Assembly: GCA_022606425.2 (NCBI GenBank)
Contig: JAHDVF020000016.1
Coordinates: 4,246,501 to 4,310,500 of the forward strand
Origin: Lepidostoma basale
Taxonomy: Eukaryota; Arthropoda; Insecta; Trichoptera; Lepidostomatidae
Reading direction: 5' to 3'
Length of the DNA: 64,000 nucleotides
Position numbers and translations under genes: made by a program. Shown piece after piece: positions 22,276 through 32,580 of the stretch; positions within the stretch are counted from its first letter, which is position 1, and every line of letters starts with the position of its first letter. The notes below the pieces were generated by a model. That model made no database searches. It was given only the letters and a program-made list of their open reading frames with translations, and was not told where the DNA came from.

Positions 22276-22509
22276 TTGATTAGTGGAATTAGTGTGTCGC
22301 GGGAGGTGGTTCAGACTCGAGGGGACGTGCCTTGCCTCTGCAAAGTATCCGGTACATCTTCCTCTCCCGGACTAGCACACCGAGCGCAACTTCTAGCGGA
22401 GGATATACTCGTGAAGCATATGCCAGGAGAGCATGTTCAATTTACAGTCGAAGATAACAAAGGAACATCGAATTCCCGTCTCGGTCTAACACGGAGCGCA
22501 AAGTTTTAA
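22276..22509 (+). CDS. Unrecognised ORF (77 codons), doubtful
   Basis: An open frame in a GC-richer patch: 'SREVVQTRGDVPCLCKVSGT', later AEDILVKHMPGEHVQFTVED and SRLGLTRSAKF before the stop. Composition is balanced rather than AT-driven, so coding origin is possible. A second plus-strand frame over the same bases is also open for about 60 codons. No domain, splice site or repeat match recognised. Confidence 0.22.
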   Translation: MISGISVSREVVQTRGDVPCLCKVSGTSSSPGLAHRAQLLAEDILVKHMPGEHVQFTVEDNKGTSNSRLGLTRSAKF

Positions 22510-22684
22510 CCCTTCAACTGCCACGAACGAGTTTACTCGCTCGGTATCATCGTGCTGACCTTACAAAATCACCGTGCACACTCGCAAAATGAAATTAAAC
22601 GGTAAGTAAATAATATCAAAATAGTGGTCAAGTATTAAATCAGACCATTTTAATAAAATCATTTTGATTAAATTCGATTTATTT

Positions 22685-22900
22685 TAATAATTAATACGAA
22701 CGAAAACGTAAGTTTTCTAAAAGTTTAATTATATTTTATGGGAATGAAATGTTTCACCCTTCTAAAGCATTATCAAATGTGACGAAATATCAATTCGTTG
22801 TAGTTTATATACACAAGTAAAACGAGGAGAATATGGTAATTAACGAAAATTGATGTGACTTAATACATTTTTAACAAAAAATTATTTGGGTCGGTCCAGA
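22685..22900. mobile_element. HH2 copy
   Basis: TTAATACGAACGAAAACGTA, TTTCTAAAAGTTTAATTATA, then TATGGGAATGAAATGTTTCA and CCCTTCTAAAGCATTATCAA. On the minus strand the core reads TTGATAA, T, GCTTT-AGA-AGGGT, GAAAC. Right arm lost. Confidence 0.7.
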
Positions 22901-23169
22901 AATATTAATTAATTAATTTTTGGATCTCGTTAAGAAATTTTATGACAATGATTACATAGTTAGGGAATACTAAATGATATTATATAAATCAAAAACAAGT
23001 TATTTGAGTTATGACGAAATAAAGTGTTTCTAAGAAAAACATATTCTGACAAATTGTTTACAAATGATTTTACATATTTCAAGGTGACTAATGATTCTTA
23101 GTATTATATATAAAATCGCCATGCTGTTGCGTAGACTCCATCGATGTATTATTTTCATTGCCTACAACG
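22901..23169. other. No gene seen
   Basis: AT-rich spacer. Confidence 0.4.
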
Positions 23170-23410
23170 AATTTCAACTAACTATCTAATGTAGGCAGAA
23201 ATAATGGACCCCACACTGCTCTTTCTTGACGTACTTCTCTCGCTCCCTTAACATTAATGCATTGTGTGATGCACGCACGTTGTTTCCTCACGTGGCTGAC
23301 ATTTAATATTTGATTGTCCCACGTTTTCCTCGGTTTCTCCTATATTTCTTGTTCCGTTTACATTGTAGGTAAACATAAACTTTCTTTACCATTTTTGCCT
23401 CAACATTAAT
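23170..23410 (-). mobile_element. LINE-C copy
   Basis: Antisense LINE-C: CTAACTA tail side, AGAAATAATGGACC region, a GCACGCACGTTG segment, CCACGTTTTCCTCGG, and the antisense of the TAAACGGAAC stretch. 5'-truncated with many substitutions. Confidence 0.75.
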
Positions 23411-23974
23411 GAATTTTTACTGATTATAAACTACAACTATATAAACTACAACAAAAAAAATTCAAAAAACATTTCATAAAATTCGTGAAAAAAACATGTT
23501 TGTCGAGATGCCAATATAATAATCGTGGTTTACGACGGGCTAAGCGGTCAACTGTGTAAACAAAGTAGAGTCAACTCAAATTATCGAGGTATGTATAGAA
23601 AAACAAAGAGTATGTATTACGTAGCGGTGTCGCCTGAATAGTTTTAAGTAAGTTTAGTATTGTATACCACCAGTCATTCAGTTGATGGGATCTTTAACGG
23701 GTACAGAATACAAACCACGACGTTAAAACTCCCGAGGCTTTAACTACACCAACAGTAATCAGCCCCGGAATGGAGATAGATACTAAATGACGCGTAATCA
23801 AACTTTGAGCTTGGAACGGAATAGGTCATATTAGCCTGAGACACAAATTGCGACTAGCGAGCTGAAGCTGTGATGCGTGGAAATTAGTATCCAAGCTGTA
23901 CATAGATATGTAAATAAGCATGTTTAAATTAATGTTGGTACGCCTGTGTTTTAAGAATAAATTAATGGTGATGT
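23411..23974. other. No gene seen
   Basis: Moderately AT-rich, unrecognised. Confidence 0.4.
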
Positions 23975-24110
23975 GATGTGCGTAGATTGTCTAAGTGAGA
24001 CTTGCAACAGAGTTCTGAAACGGAGGCTGTGGAAAAACATCAGAGCAGCGGGACAGCTCCAAAAAGGTGGGCTGATGATGTTATCCCTGTCGCATGTAAA
24101 AAGTAGGTGA
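23975..24110 (+). mobile_element. LINE-A-type fragment
   Basis: GTGCGTAGATTGTCTAAGTG, then a GAAACGGAGGCTGTGGAAAA stretch and an APKRWADDVI-type coding piece. It matches the order H-V-C-R-R, then GRPPKRWADDI of LINE-A relatives. Frameshifted. Confidence 0.55.
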
Positions 24111-24145
24111 GAAAGTCCCGTAACATAGATAATAGAGATATCTCT

Positions 24146-24620
24146 ACGTGAGACAATATGGTAGTTATCCGTGGCTCTATCCCACGGCATTTCTCTTGGA
24201 AATCCTTGGGACTAACTCTCTGCAGCTTCGAAGAGATGGGCATCTCATAACTCATGTCTTAATATTACTCAGGGGATATTTCGATAACTCGACCGTGTTC
24301 GAGGATGTTCGGGTTTTTGTCCCTGATAGATATCTCCGACAGCGACAGCATAGATTGTTTTACTTATCGGTCGGAAGAGAAATTTATCTGCTGAACGCGG
24401 TCTCCTCGGAGATCGACGTCTTTCATATTAGTGGAAGTATGTTCAGAAGGCTGTTTGGAGAGTATCTTGTCTTCCTAATGTCGAACCATCTCTAATGAGT
24501 TTATGGTATTATACTTTATACAATATATTATTTTACCTGTTCTCAATAGATGCATTCAACCTTAATTTTGTAATATCTATTGATGAAATAAACTGATTTC
24601 CTTGGTTTGATAATTGTAAA
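24146..24620 (+). mobile_element. LINE-D 3' end with partial ORF
   Basis: A 115-codon frame (24148-24495) encodes 'LEILGTNSLQLRRDGHLITH', then a RGYFDNSTVFEDVRVFVPDR segment, YLRQRQHRLFY, and LNAVSSEIDVFHISGSMFRR. This is the C-terminal part of a non-LTR RT ORF downstream of the palm. The 3' UTR shows TACCTGTTCTCAATAGATGC and ends near a TTTGAT. Copies: 30170, 32020, 40536, 42215, 51725, 54535. Confidence 0.85.
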
Positions 24621-25552
24621 ACATAGAAATGACCTTCATCTAGCAGTCGAGAGAAGGCTGATAAGAAGCAACAAATATTGCCAAAGTGACTTGATAGAAT
24701 GGTGACCTCTACGACCGACGTGATAGAAAAAAAATGGAGATTCTAAGTTAAGGTAGTTGAAGATGATCCCATTTACTACCATGAAACTAGAGTTTAAAGA
24801 ATGGAGTTTTATATAATATCTTAGGAAACGGTTATAAGCTTTCATTTTTTTTGCAACGCAAAATAAAGAATAAAAATTCCATTACAAAAGCTATTTAGAT
24901 TTTGCCTTTTAATAACTTTTTGTGGTTTATTTTTTCGGCATATATTTTTCCTTGTAAAAAATATTAAAATCTTCCGTATATATTTAAGGGATGAATATTT
25001 AAGGGCTGTGATTTTTATCGCAATTCGCACACCGTCATTTCAAACATTAGGCGGAAGATAACTGACAAAGCGTGTTCCGATTCCCATTGTCTAATTCTTG
25101 TCGTGAATGGGGTCCTAGGAAGAAGCAGTCGGGCTTCAGAAGCCAGACTCTCCGGGAATTGAGACGTGAAGACTCGAGCCATTTGCCGCCTTCACAATGG
25201 AACCAATCCGCAATATCACGCAATATCTGGGACCCTTTTACGCTTAGTCTCAAATTCAGGATTTTAGGATTCAGTTATTATTAAACTTCTCCGTCTATTA
25301 TAAACCATGCGAGTTAATTATCGATACATTTATTTAACTGACGATTTCATCAATATAACAATAAAAGATATTTCACCATATAAGAATAATACCAAAATAT
25401 AATATAATAATTCCAAGCGTTTTTTTTTTAATATATTTTTTTAAGAATTTTGATTCCATCCAAGAATATACTTCAATTTAGTTATCAATAAGATAATTGT
25501 GATACTCGACACTTATCATTATTATAAAACAAGCAAACCATTAAGCTTTTTT
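24621..25552. other. No gene seen; GC-richer block 25060-25290
   Basis: AT-rich apart from a block near 50% G+C at 25060-25290. Opposed frames of about 70 codons there ('MFRFPLSNSCREWGPRKKQS' on plus) show no domain. It could be conserved noncoding DNA. Confidence 0.35.
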
Positions 25553-25625
25553 CCACAGGGGTAGGCAGAGAGAATGGACGGCCACACTACTCTACCATAT
25601 TATGAAACACCTCTCTAGCTTTGTA
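25553..25625 (-). mobile_element. LINE-C 3' remnant
   Basis: GGGGTAGGCAGAGAGAATGG, then GGCCACACTACTC and CACCTCTCTAGC. Antisense LINE-C terminal segment. Confidence 0.65.
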
Positions 25626-25799
25626 AAATTAATTACCCCAAGGGCTCACTAGGAAAAGACTGACCGAACAGTGCAGTCTTTATAATTTTCTTAGATTTAA
25701 CGTCACTATCCTCATACTTAATACTAAAATGGAGGATTCTCCACGCCAACGGACCCACAACACTTTCAGCACGATCGCCATATGTTATTGTAAAATAAT

Positions 25800-26032
25800 A
25801 TATATTTATTGTTTCTTGAACAATGATGTAAAACTCCATATTAAATCATTAATACGAATGAAAACGTCTATTTTCTAGAAGTTTTATTATATTTCGTGGG
25901 AATGACATGTTTCGCCCTTTTAAGGTATTATCAAATGTGATGCAAATGATAATGCCTTAGAAGGGGGAAACATCATTCCCACAAAATATAAAACTTCTAG
26001 AAAACTGACGTTTTCATTCGTATTAATTATAA
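25800..26032. mobile_element. HH2 foldback, both arms
   Basis: The left arm starts TTATTGTTTCTTGAACAATG, then AATGAAAACGTCTATTTTCT and GGGAATGACATGTTTCGCCC. The right arm is its inverted copy from ATGATAATGCC to AAAACTGACGTTTTCATTCG. The centre is a few bases of AAATGTGATGCAAAT. Each arm holds a degraded hammerhead-like core (TTGATAA on minus; ATGATAA, T, GCCTT-AGA-AGGGG, GAAAC on plus at 25946-25976). Confidence 0.75.
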
Positions 26033-26044
26033 AAAAAAGATTGA

Positions 26045-26215
26045 TTGACGACATTCGTGGCAGAGTTGCAAGAGCTATGACTGCCACACCGGGTTCAATT
26101 CCTGGCGATATGATTCTCACACTTAATCACGCGATAATAAAATGACCATAGGTGAGGTACCCATCACATTTCAGGATAATGAATATAATAGCTATACCTA
26201 CCCCACACATCGATT
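26045..26215 (+). mobile_element. SINE-T, nearly full-length
   Basis: Has a tRNA-like head with a TTCGTGGCAGAGTTG A-box-like segment and GGGTTCAATTCCTGGC B-box near 26092-26107. The body contains a degraded CACGCGATAATAAAATG and the end TCACATTTCAGGATAATG. Confidence 0.78.
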
Positions 26216-26509
26216 TGACTCGCGCTGTACTGATGTAAGAGCTATTCAACACTTCTTCTTGTTGATCCTCTATCGGAGGATGGACAGCATTATGGCTTTT
26301 TCTATCCTCGATACAGCAGCTTTAAAAAAGGACGTTATGCTTACATCTGAACCAACCTCGAAGGTTTTCTAGCCAGGATTTTCTTCATCTCCCGACACTT
26401 CGTTTTCCGATAATTTTACCTTGGACACTCAGTTGCGGCACTTCGTATTTATTGTTTCTCATAATGAGCCCGAAGTATTCCAGTATTCAACACAACAACA
26501 ACAACAAAA

Positions 26510-26985
26510 CATCAAGCTATTTCCCCGCATGGGCAGGCAGCGAGAATGGACCGCCACACTACTCTATCCTGACATACCTCTCTAGCATCGTCTACATTCA
26601 TACAGAGAGTCATCCACGCACGCCAATTCTTCCGGCTTCTGACATGACCAACCTTTAAAATTGGATTAATTTGGTCATGGCATGTTTTCCTCGGTCTACC
26701 TCGACTCCCTACTCCATTGACATCGTTAACGTATACTTTTTTAACTGTTCTTTCTTCACCCATGCGCTCCATATTTCCTAACCAACGCAGCAATCCTTTT
26801 ATAATTTTGTTCATAATACCTTCTTTCGCTCTACATTAATTTCTAATATCAGCATTTGGGATTCTGTCGTACATCGTTCTACCGCACATAAGTCTTAGGG
26901 ACCTCATGTCTACCTCATTAATTCTGCTCTCATCTTTCTTCTGCCGGTTCCATGATTCGCTTCCATACATTCAACACAATGATCA
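26510..26985 (-). mobile_element. LINE-C copy with 100-codon frame
   Basis: The minus frame 26512-26814 reads 'MNKIIKGLLRWLGNMERMGE', then a TVKKVYVNDVNG segment, GRPRKTCHDQINPILKVGHV and a CMNVDDAREVCQDRVVW end. It continues upstream as degraded VDMRSLRLMCGRTMYDRIPN-type sequence to about 26980. It is the C-terminal tail domain of a non-LTR element, 5'-truncated. The (GTTA)n tail is missing. Confidence 0.85.
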
Positions 26986-27584
26986 TAATAATATAAAGAA
27001 TATAATGACTGTAAAGGTCGATTAGTGATGGAAAAGATGAGACGAATTGTAAATCATTACAAATATTTTGAATACGAAAGCGCGGAAGTACGTTATGTTT
27101 CTTTATCAACAGACGGCAGACACAAGCTACGGTAATCACGACGGAATTCCTAAAGACGATGAATTATAGAGGTTGGCTTATGACGTCAGAACACCGTGAG
27201 TTAATCCAATGACGGAGTGGGGGCTAGGGTGGAGGGAGGGGCGGGAGGGGGTTGGATGGGAGGGGCAGCCATAACACCTAATCAAATAATAAATAACACC
27301 ATTAAACCGTGTTCCGGCTACAGAGCACATATTATAACTTTTCACAATGAAAGGAAAGTTGGATGATAAATGACACACTGTGAATAACTAGTGCAATCTA
27401 TTATTTTGGAAATTAATCTACATTAAAACAAAGTTCAAAAATCACAGAGCTTCATATATTGCCAATACATTTGAAATATCTGCTTTCTCTATTTGAGAGA
27501 ATAGAAGTTCATCTTAAAAAAAATATATAATGAAATGTATTTTTTCTAGTAAATCATGTGACACTTCATATAAAATTAATGGAA
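26986..27584. other. No gene seen; purine-rich patch
   Basis: A G-rich run GGGTGGAGGGAGGGGCGGGA at about 27229-27248 stands out. It has several GGG or longer runs and continues to 27265, so it could form a G-quadruplex. Otherwise AT-rich and unrecognised. Confidence 0.45.
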
Positions 27585-27590
27585 TGGATA

Positions 27591-27859
27591 TATCGCACGC
27601 TTAACAGTAAACTGACCGATTATGGTTTAGGTCATAATTGAGTTAACATTAGACAGAGGCTTGTGTCAACGCTATCCATCTATTTTTCACAATGTTGTCA
27701 CAAATGGATAGCCATTCGTAGTACGATAATCGTTCACAATGTTAACGTTATCCATTCGTACTTGTTTTTCGACTGTTTTTGTTAAAACACCGACTCATGT
27801 CAGATAGAGCAAAACTTGTTTTTTTTCAGTTAAGTCAGTGTTCTATTAAGCGTGCGATA
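27591..27859. mobile_element. TIR element (MITE) with TGGATA TSD
   Basis: A 269-bp element. The left end TATCGCACGCTTAA and right end TTAAGCGTGCGATA are inverted repeats, and TGGATA occurs on both sides (27585-27590, 27860-27865). The inside has a repeated TATCCAT and a TTCACAATGTT motif on each side of the centre. No coding capacity. A 6-bp TSD fits no family I can name with confidence. Confidence 0.8.
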
Positions 27860-27865
27860 TGGATA

Positions 27866-28914
27866 ACACAAAAAAGGTTTATACAAAAAAACATTACTAT
27901 TTAAATGCTGATGTTGCTAATACATGGTGATGTGTCTAGTTATATGATAAAATTATTGTAGTTATTTTATTGTAATAATACCATTAAATGTCTAATTATT
28001 AATTATCGCGGCTAAATAAGACGAGCACTGCTGAAGTCTTAAAAGCTACTTACACGCATTACGATCGAATTTTTCTAGTTAAATTCTTTATTTATCGATG
28101 TATCTAATGCGGAAGACGCTGGATTCTTAGAATACTTTAAATAAAACAGAATAATATAATATAATGGAAAGGCGATCCTAGCAAATGGGATGAAAAGGCA
28201 ACATTTCTCCGGGACATTTCTCCATCTTACAATCTGTTTAGTGAGCAATGGAGGCGAAACCCTAACACAGAACTACAGACATAAAAATCCCAACTCTCCT
28301 TCTAATACAATTCACAGAAATCATATTTCAGGGTATCAAAACAATTCCATTCCGCATTTCTTCATGCCTCCCGGTCTGTTGGGCGTATTAAAATATTTCT
28401 AGTCTTTTTTGAAAAAAAAAATGGGTATTTCAGAAAATAGTCGTATATTTCATCTTTGCAAAAAGAGTCGAAGCTCGTAAAGTAGGTTAGCGGCCCATTT
28501 CCAGAATAATGTGATTTGTGATTTTTTTCTGCTCCCAACAAAGTCTCTATTGAACCTCGACAAAACCCCATTTTGCGTGGCGCCCTTTGTTCGTAGATAT
28601 CGCCGTTTCTTCTCTATTATACACGCGATGACGTCACTGAAAAAACAGGGTACACGGAAAATTAGCAACTGGTTAACCAAACCGGATCGTGTCGCAGGGT
28701 GCTGTACACTTTTAAGGGAGAAATTGGATAGAGTACTTACTGAGTGAGATTAATTTACGATAGGCGTACGTTATATAAGTGAAATAAACGATACTAAACA
28801 TGCGCACGCCGAAAGAATATGGTTATTTTTACTTTATTAATGCCAAATGCAAATAATGTGAATACCTATTGGGAAATGGTCACCCGAGATTTTATTTTTC
28901 AATATTTTCATAGA
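27866..28914. other. No gene seen
   Basis: Several overlapping 70-78 codon frames on both strands at 28190-28750 have no domain. The area is slightly less AT-rich. I cannot tell whether it is an old repeat. Confidence 0.35.
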
Positions 28915-29387
28915 CAAAGTCTCATAATGGAAGCGAAGCATGAAACTGGCAAAAGAATTATGAAATTAGAATAAATGCAGTAAAAATGAGATCTCTTAGA
29001 CGAATGTGTGGATACTCTGTGTATGAATGATAGAGTGTCGAATGAAAATAAAAGAATGATGGTGTTATGAACAAAATAATGAAAGGATCATTTAGATGGT
29101 TTGGACATATAATAAGAATGAATGAAAAAAGAATGGTAAAAAATATATATGTTAACGATGTAAATGGATACAGAAATAGAGGAAGACCGAGGAAAACGTG
29201 GCACGATCAAGTAAATCAAATATTGAATGTCGGCCATGTGAGGAGTCAGAGAAATCGACTCGCGTATATGACACGATGTATGAATGTTGAGGAAGCGAAA
29301 GAAATATGTCAGGAAAGAAAAGTGTGGCAGTCCATTCTTTCTGCCTACCCTTCGGGTAACGGTGTGATGGTTAGTTAGTTAAGTCTC
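28915..29387 (+). mobile_element. LINE-C, best-preserved C-terminal frame
   Basis: The frame 29067-29378 (103 codons) reads 'MNKIMKGSFRWFGHIIRMNE', then VKNIYVNDVNGYRNRGRPRK, TWHDQVNQILNVGHV and CMNVEEAKEICQERKVWQSI. It ends in GTGTGATGGTTAGTTAGTTA. Upstream, out of frame, lies the AVKMRSLRRMCGYSVYD-type region (about 28975-29030). It sets the family pattern for the other LINE-C pieces. 5'-truncated. Confidence 0.88.
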
Positions 29388-29479
29388 ATTATTTTCATAA
29401 ACACCTTTATAGTAAATATTTTTAACATTAAATTATACAAAAAATGTAAAAAAATCTTTCTTTATACGCTTTCGTGTTT

Positions 29480-29600
29480 TAATATCTGTTTTATATCACT
29501 TATGCTAATGTATATATCTAGGCAGTATCTACCCTTAAGATGGAGACTGCAACGATCTCCAAAACGTCGGTCGATGAAGACAAGTTATACGGATATAGCC
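29480..29600 (+). mobile_element. HH4 single-arm copy
   Basis: The core at 29534-29572 reads CTTAAGA, T, GGAGA-CTGCAACGA-TCTCC, AAAAC, GTCGGTC. The hairpin is intact, but the box lost its G5 and GAAAC became AAAAC. Only one arm is present. Confidence 0.65.
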
Positions 29601-30169
29601 ATGATCCCAAAAAAACATATATAAGCATGTTTACCTTCAGTATCGGGAGAACGGAGACATGAATTCTGGTGGTATTTTCGAAACATGCTAAGATAAATAA
29701 ACTCGTACGAGTAAAAAGAAGTGTTACGATTCATGAAAATTCTTAAATAAAACATTTATGTTGAATTCTAATTTCAGTCATATTCTTGATATCAATCAAG
29801 AAAAAAGTTTTCAGTGTTATTCGGTTATAAGTGTGTTAAGCGGTTAGGGTAAGCCGGGGTGAGATTATACCGGTGTGTCTCCGAGGAGCGAAAATTTCCC
29901 CGAGACCGCGTGCTCATTACTACGTTACTTGGATTACTACTCGAATATAAGCCTGGCCACTTAGATTTCGGAGATGGTACATAATTACACCTCATACCAA
30001 CATGATAAGACCGCTACATTAGGCAGCCAAAATGGATAAGGCCGGAAACCTTCGACAATAAACAGCGGTTAATTATAATTAGTTCGGTATTTACAGTATT
30101 TAATCTATCTTCTAAAAACAGATGGACAAAGATATAAATATATAAATATATATGTGTGATCTGACAGTT
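29601..30169. other. No gene seen
   Basis: Unrecognised sequence with a small GC-richer patch at 29845-29945. Confidence 0.4.
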
Positions 30170-30640
30170 CGCTGCCAACACCATTTTAGGAATGCTCGGA
30201 AACAATTCTTTACAGCTTCGAAGAGATGGACATCTAATAACCCATTTCTTCAGATTAATTAGAGGATACTTTGAGAACTCGGCCGTACTGGAGGATGTTG
30301 GTCTTTTTGTCCCCGATAGATATCTCCGACAGCGACAGCACAGATTGTTTTACCTACCGGCCGCCAGAATCAATCTGCCTCTGGTGACTCCTGCTGAACG
30401 CGGTCTCCTCGGAGATCGACGTCTTTCATGTTAGTGAAAGTACGTTCAGGGGACAAATACTCTTGACTTTGGAAAGTATTTTGTCTTCCTAATGTCGAAC
30501 CATCACTAATGCGTTCCTGGTATTATGTTGTATGTTTATAATATTTTACCTGTACTCAATCAATGCCTTAAACATTTATGCTGTTTTTAATGTCTTTTCA
30601 GTAAATAAACTGATTTGGTTTGATTTAATTATAATAGAAA
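30170..30640 (+). mobile_element. LINE-D 3' end
   Basis: The frame 30192-30434 reads 'NSLQLRRDGHLITHFFRLIR', GYFENSAVLEDVGLFVPDRY and LRQRQHRLFYLPAARINLPL. The last part is frameshifted (AERGLLGD). The 3' UTR includes CTACCTGT-like and ACTGATTTGGTTTGAT sequence. Nearly collinear with 24146-24620. Confidence 0.85.
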
Positions 30641-30647
30641 AAAAACT

Positions 30648-30676
30648 TATTAATTATTATTATTATTATTATTATT
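30648..30676. repeat. (TTA)n microsatellite
   Basis: About nine TTA units, directly downstream of the LINE-D 3' end. Confidence 0.9.
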
Positions 30677-30739
30677 TTGTTAAATCGCTCTTTTTACATC
30701 ATGACAGCATGAGCCAAATCGATGTAAAGAGTATTATAG

Positions 30740-30918
30740 CTATCATAGTGATTCTCGTGACATGTGATAGGTAGCTAATCTATTGCCATTTTATTGTCAC
30801 GTGAATTCTACACCAGACCAAAGACAGTGTGACAATCACACAGCCCTCGCCGGGAATCGAACCCGGAACCTTCGGGTTTGCAGTCAATGCACTTACCACT
30901 CGGCCACGAAGGTTGCGT
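30740..30918 (-). mobile_element. SINE-T, full tRNA-like head
   Basis: Read on the minus strand it starts with CTTCGTGGCCGAGTGGTAAG (A-box TGGCCGAGTGG), continues through a GCAAACCCGAAGGTTC arm and GGTTCGATTCCCGGC (B-box), then the SINE body with AATTCACGTGACAATAAAAT. The head could be misread as a tRNA gene, but the attached body and dispersed copies show a tRNA-derived SINE. It would be transcribed by RNA polymerase III from these internal boxes. Confidence 0.9.
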
Positions 30919-30975
30919 AATATACGTAGGAATATAAATCATGCGCATCTGATCGACAATTTGGGATACTGTCAT

Positions 30976-31227
30976 CAGTGGCGGTACTCCCATCCCATAG
31001 AAACCCAGAAGCCTGGCTTGCGTAAGAAATTTTGAATCAAAAAACTTCTGGCTTACAGAGGTTCAGCTCTTGTGGCTATTACTCTTACGTCTGATGGGAC
31101 CTTGTTGGAAGGTGATTTGGTGGGTTGTTGGTTTATGTGGCGGTATGATAACTTATATTTGGGGGGTTTAATTCAAAATTTCTTACGCAAGCCGGGCTTC
31201 TGGGCTTCTATGTGAGTACCTCCACTA
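30976..31227. mobile_element. TIR element (MITE) with GTCAT TSD
   Basis: 252 bp. The left end CAGTGGCGGTACTC and right end GAGTACCTCCACTA are inverted, and the similarity extends about 60 bp inward through AGCCTGGCTTGCGTAAGAAA and ATTTTGAAT. GTCAT lies on both sides (30971-30975, 31228-31232). No ORF. The termini recall hAT-type ends, but a 5-bp TSD is not the usual 8 bp. Confidence 0.8.
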
Positions 31228-31232
31228 GTCAT

Positions 31233-32019
31233 GGCTGAGATGTGTTTATAAATTCTGTCCGGTAATAATATACCTTCTGTGAGTTTTGTAGACTAACTAC
31301 AGCGAAGAAAACATGCACCTTTGGAATACATTTTCGTATGACTGTCTATTTATATTATACATATAACATACATAAAAAATCTAATGGGCCTGCCCTACTG
31401 GTTAATCCAAGGCACGCCACTGACTATCATATGCATGACGATATAGGCATATGCCCCGCCGCAATGAACACACTGGCCTCGGACGCGTCCCTGCGCACGG
31501 ACGTCTCTGCGCACACTCTCTCGACTCGGACACGTTCTCACGTAAATCACAGCAAAAAAATAAATATCATGAGTATACGCATATAACAGTTTATTTATAT
31601 TTTTAATGAATTAAAGAATTAAACCGAAATATACAAATATTTTTTAAATAGGTACACTTCTGAGCCCTGAAGTAAAAAGCGTTAATCTTGCATTTAAGAC
31701 ATACAATCAGGATATAGATAATCGTACCCACGAGAGAACGAAGAGAATAGACTTTATTTATTTTCATTGAATCAGGAAGGCACTTAGACTTAGCTCTTAA
31801 TAGGACTCGCCAACTTCAGACGCAAGCTAGCGGGTCGAATCATTCTTGTAAGATGAGCATTAAATCCAAATTTATGGAATTAATAGGGAGTACATAGTGG
31901 GTCAAACTTAATAACATATTTTTAACATCACTGTTTGTTATATGGTACGCTTGGTAAGGTATTACTCTCCAAATTCTAACTTAGGTTAACTAACATAGAT
32001 ACATAGAAGTAACTGAGGG
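31233..32019. other. No gene seen
   Basis: Unrecognised; a GC-rich 120-bp stretch at 31420-31540 has no clear frame. Confidence 0.4.
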
Positions 32020-32295
32020 ATACAGATGGTGATGCCGGTGGGGAGAGCAATCAAACTGCTGAACATGATCGCTTCGGAGATCGATGTCTTTCATATTCGT
32101 GAAAGTACATTCAGAAGACAAATACTCTTGACTTTAGAGAGTATTTTGTATTCCTAATGTCGAACCATCTCTCATGCGTTCCTGGTATTATATATTCCTT
32201 ATGTTTTACCTGTTCTCAATAGATGCCTTAAACTATAAAAAATGTTTGTAATGTCTTTTGAGAAAATAAACTGATTTGATTTGATTTGATTTGAT
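32020..32295 (+). mobile_element. LINE-D 3' end with (TTTGA)n tail
   Basis: Starts at GTGATGCCGGTGGGGAGAGC, coding for VMPVGRAIKLLNMIASEIDV. It then has the TTCAGAAGACAAATACTCTT segment, the TTTTACCTGTTCTCAATAGA UTR, and four TTTGA units at 32272-32294. Defines the LINE-D tail. Confidence 0.88.
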
Positions 32296-32399
32296 ATTCT
32301 ATTTACGTCCCAGAATATTGCATAATTGGAGAATATACAGGTACAGATCATAAAGAGGACAGTATTCAATTCTTAGTTTGTTCATTTTGTGAACGTTGG

Positions 32400-32580
32400 A
32401 TGATCGAAGTGTGCGCGGGAGATGCCTATTGGTGGCGATGAGGTTCGCAACCCATTACACCGCGTCTCCCTTGGGGGCGAAAAGAAAAGGATGGAGTGCC
32501 GCATCGGTTAAAGTGTGGCAGTCCATTATTTCTGCCTAACCCTTTAGGAGAGACGGCGTGATGATTAGTTAGTTAGTTAG
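32400..32580 (+). mobile_element. SINE-C, 5'-truncated
   Basis: Plus-strand piece: TGCGCGGGAGATGCCTATTG, a GGCGATGAGGTTCGCAACCC block, then TTTCTGCCTAACCCTTTAGG and GTTAGTTAGTTAG. It lacks the AT-rich 5' half seen at 7931 and 9190. Confidence 0.85.

Noticed and set aside
30846..30918. tRNA gene (A and B boxes, minus strand)
   Set aside because: The tRNA-like part is fused to a body shared with five other sites, so it is the head of SINE-T.
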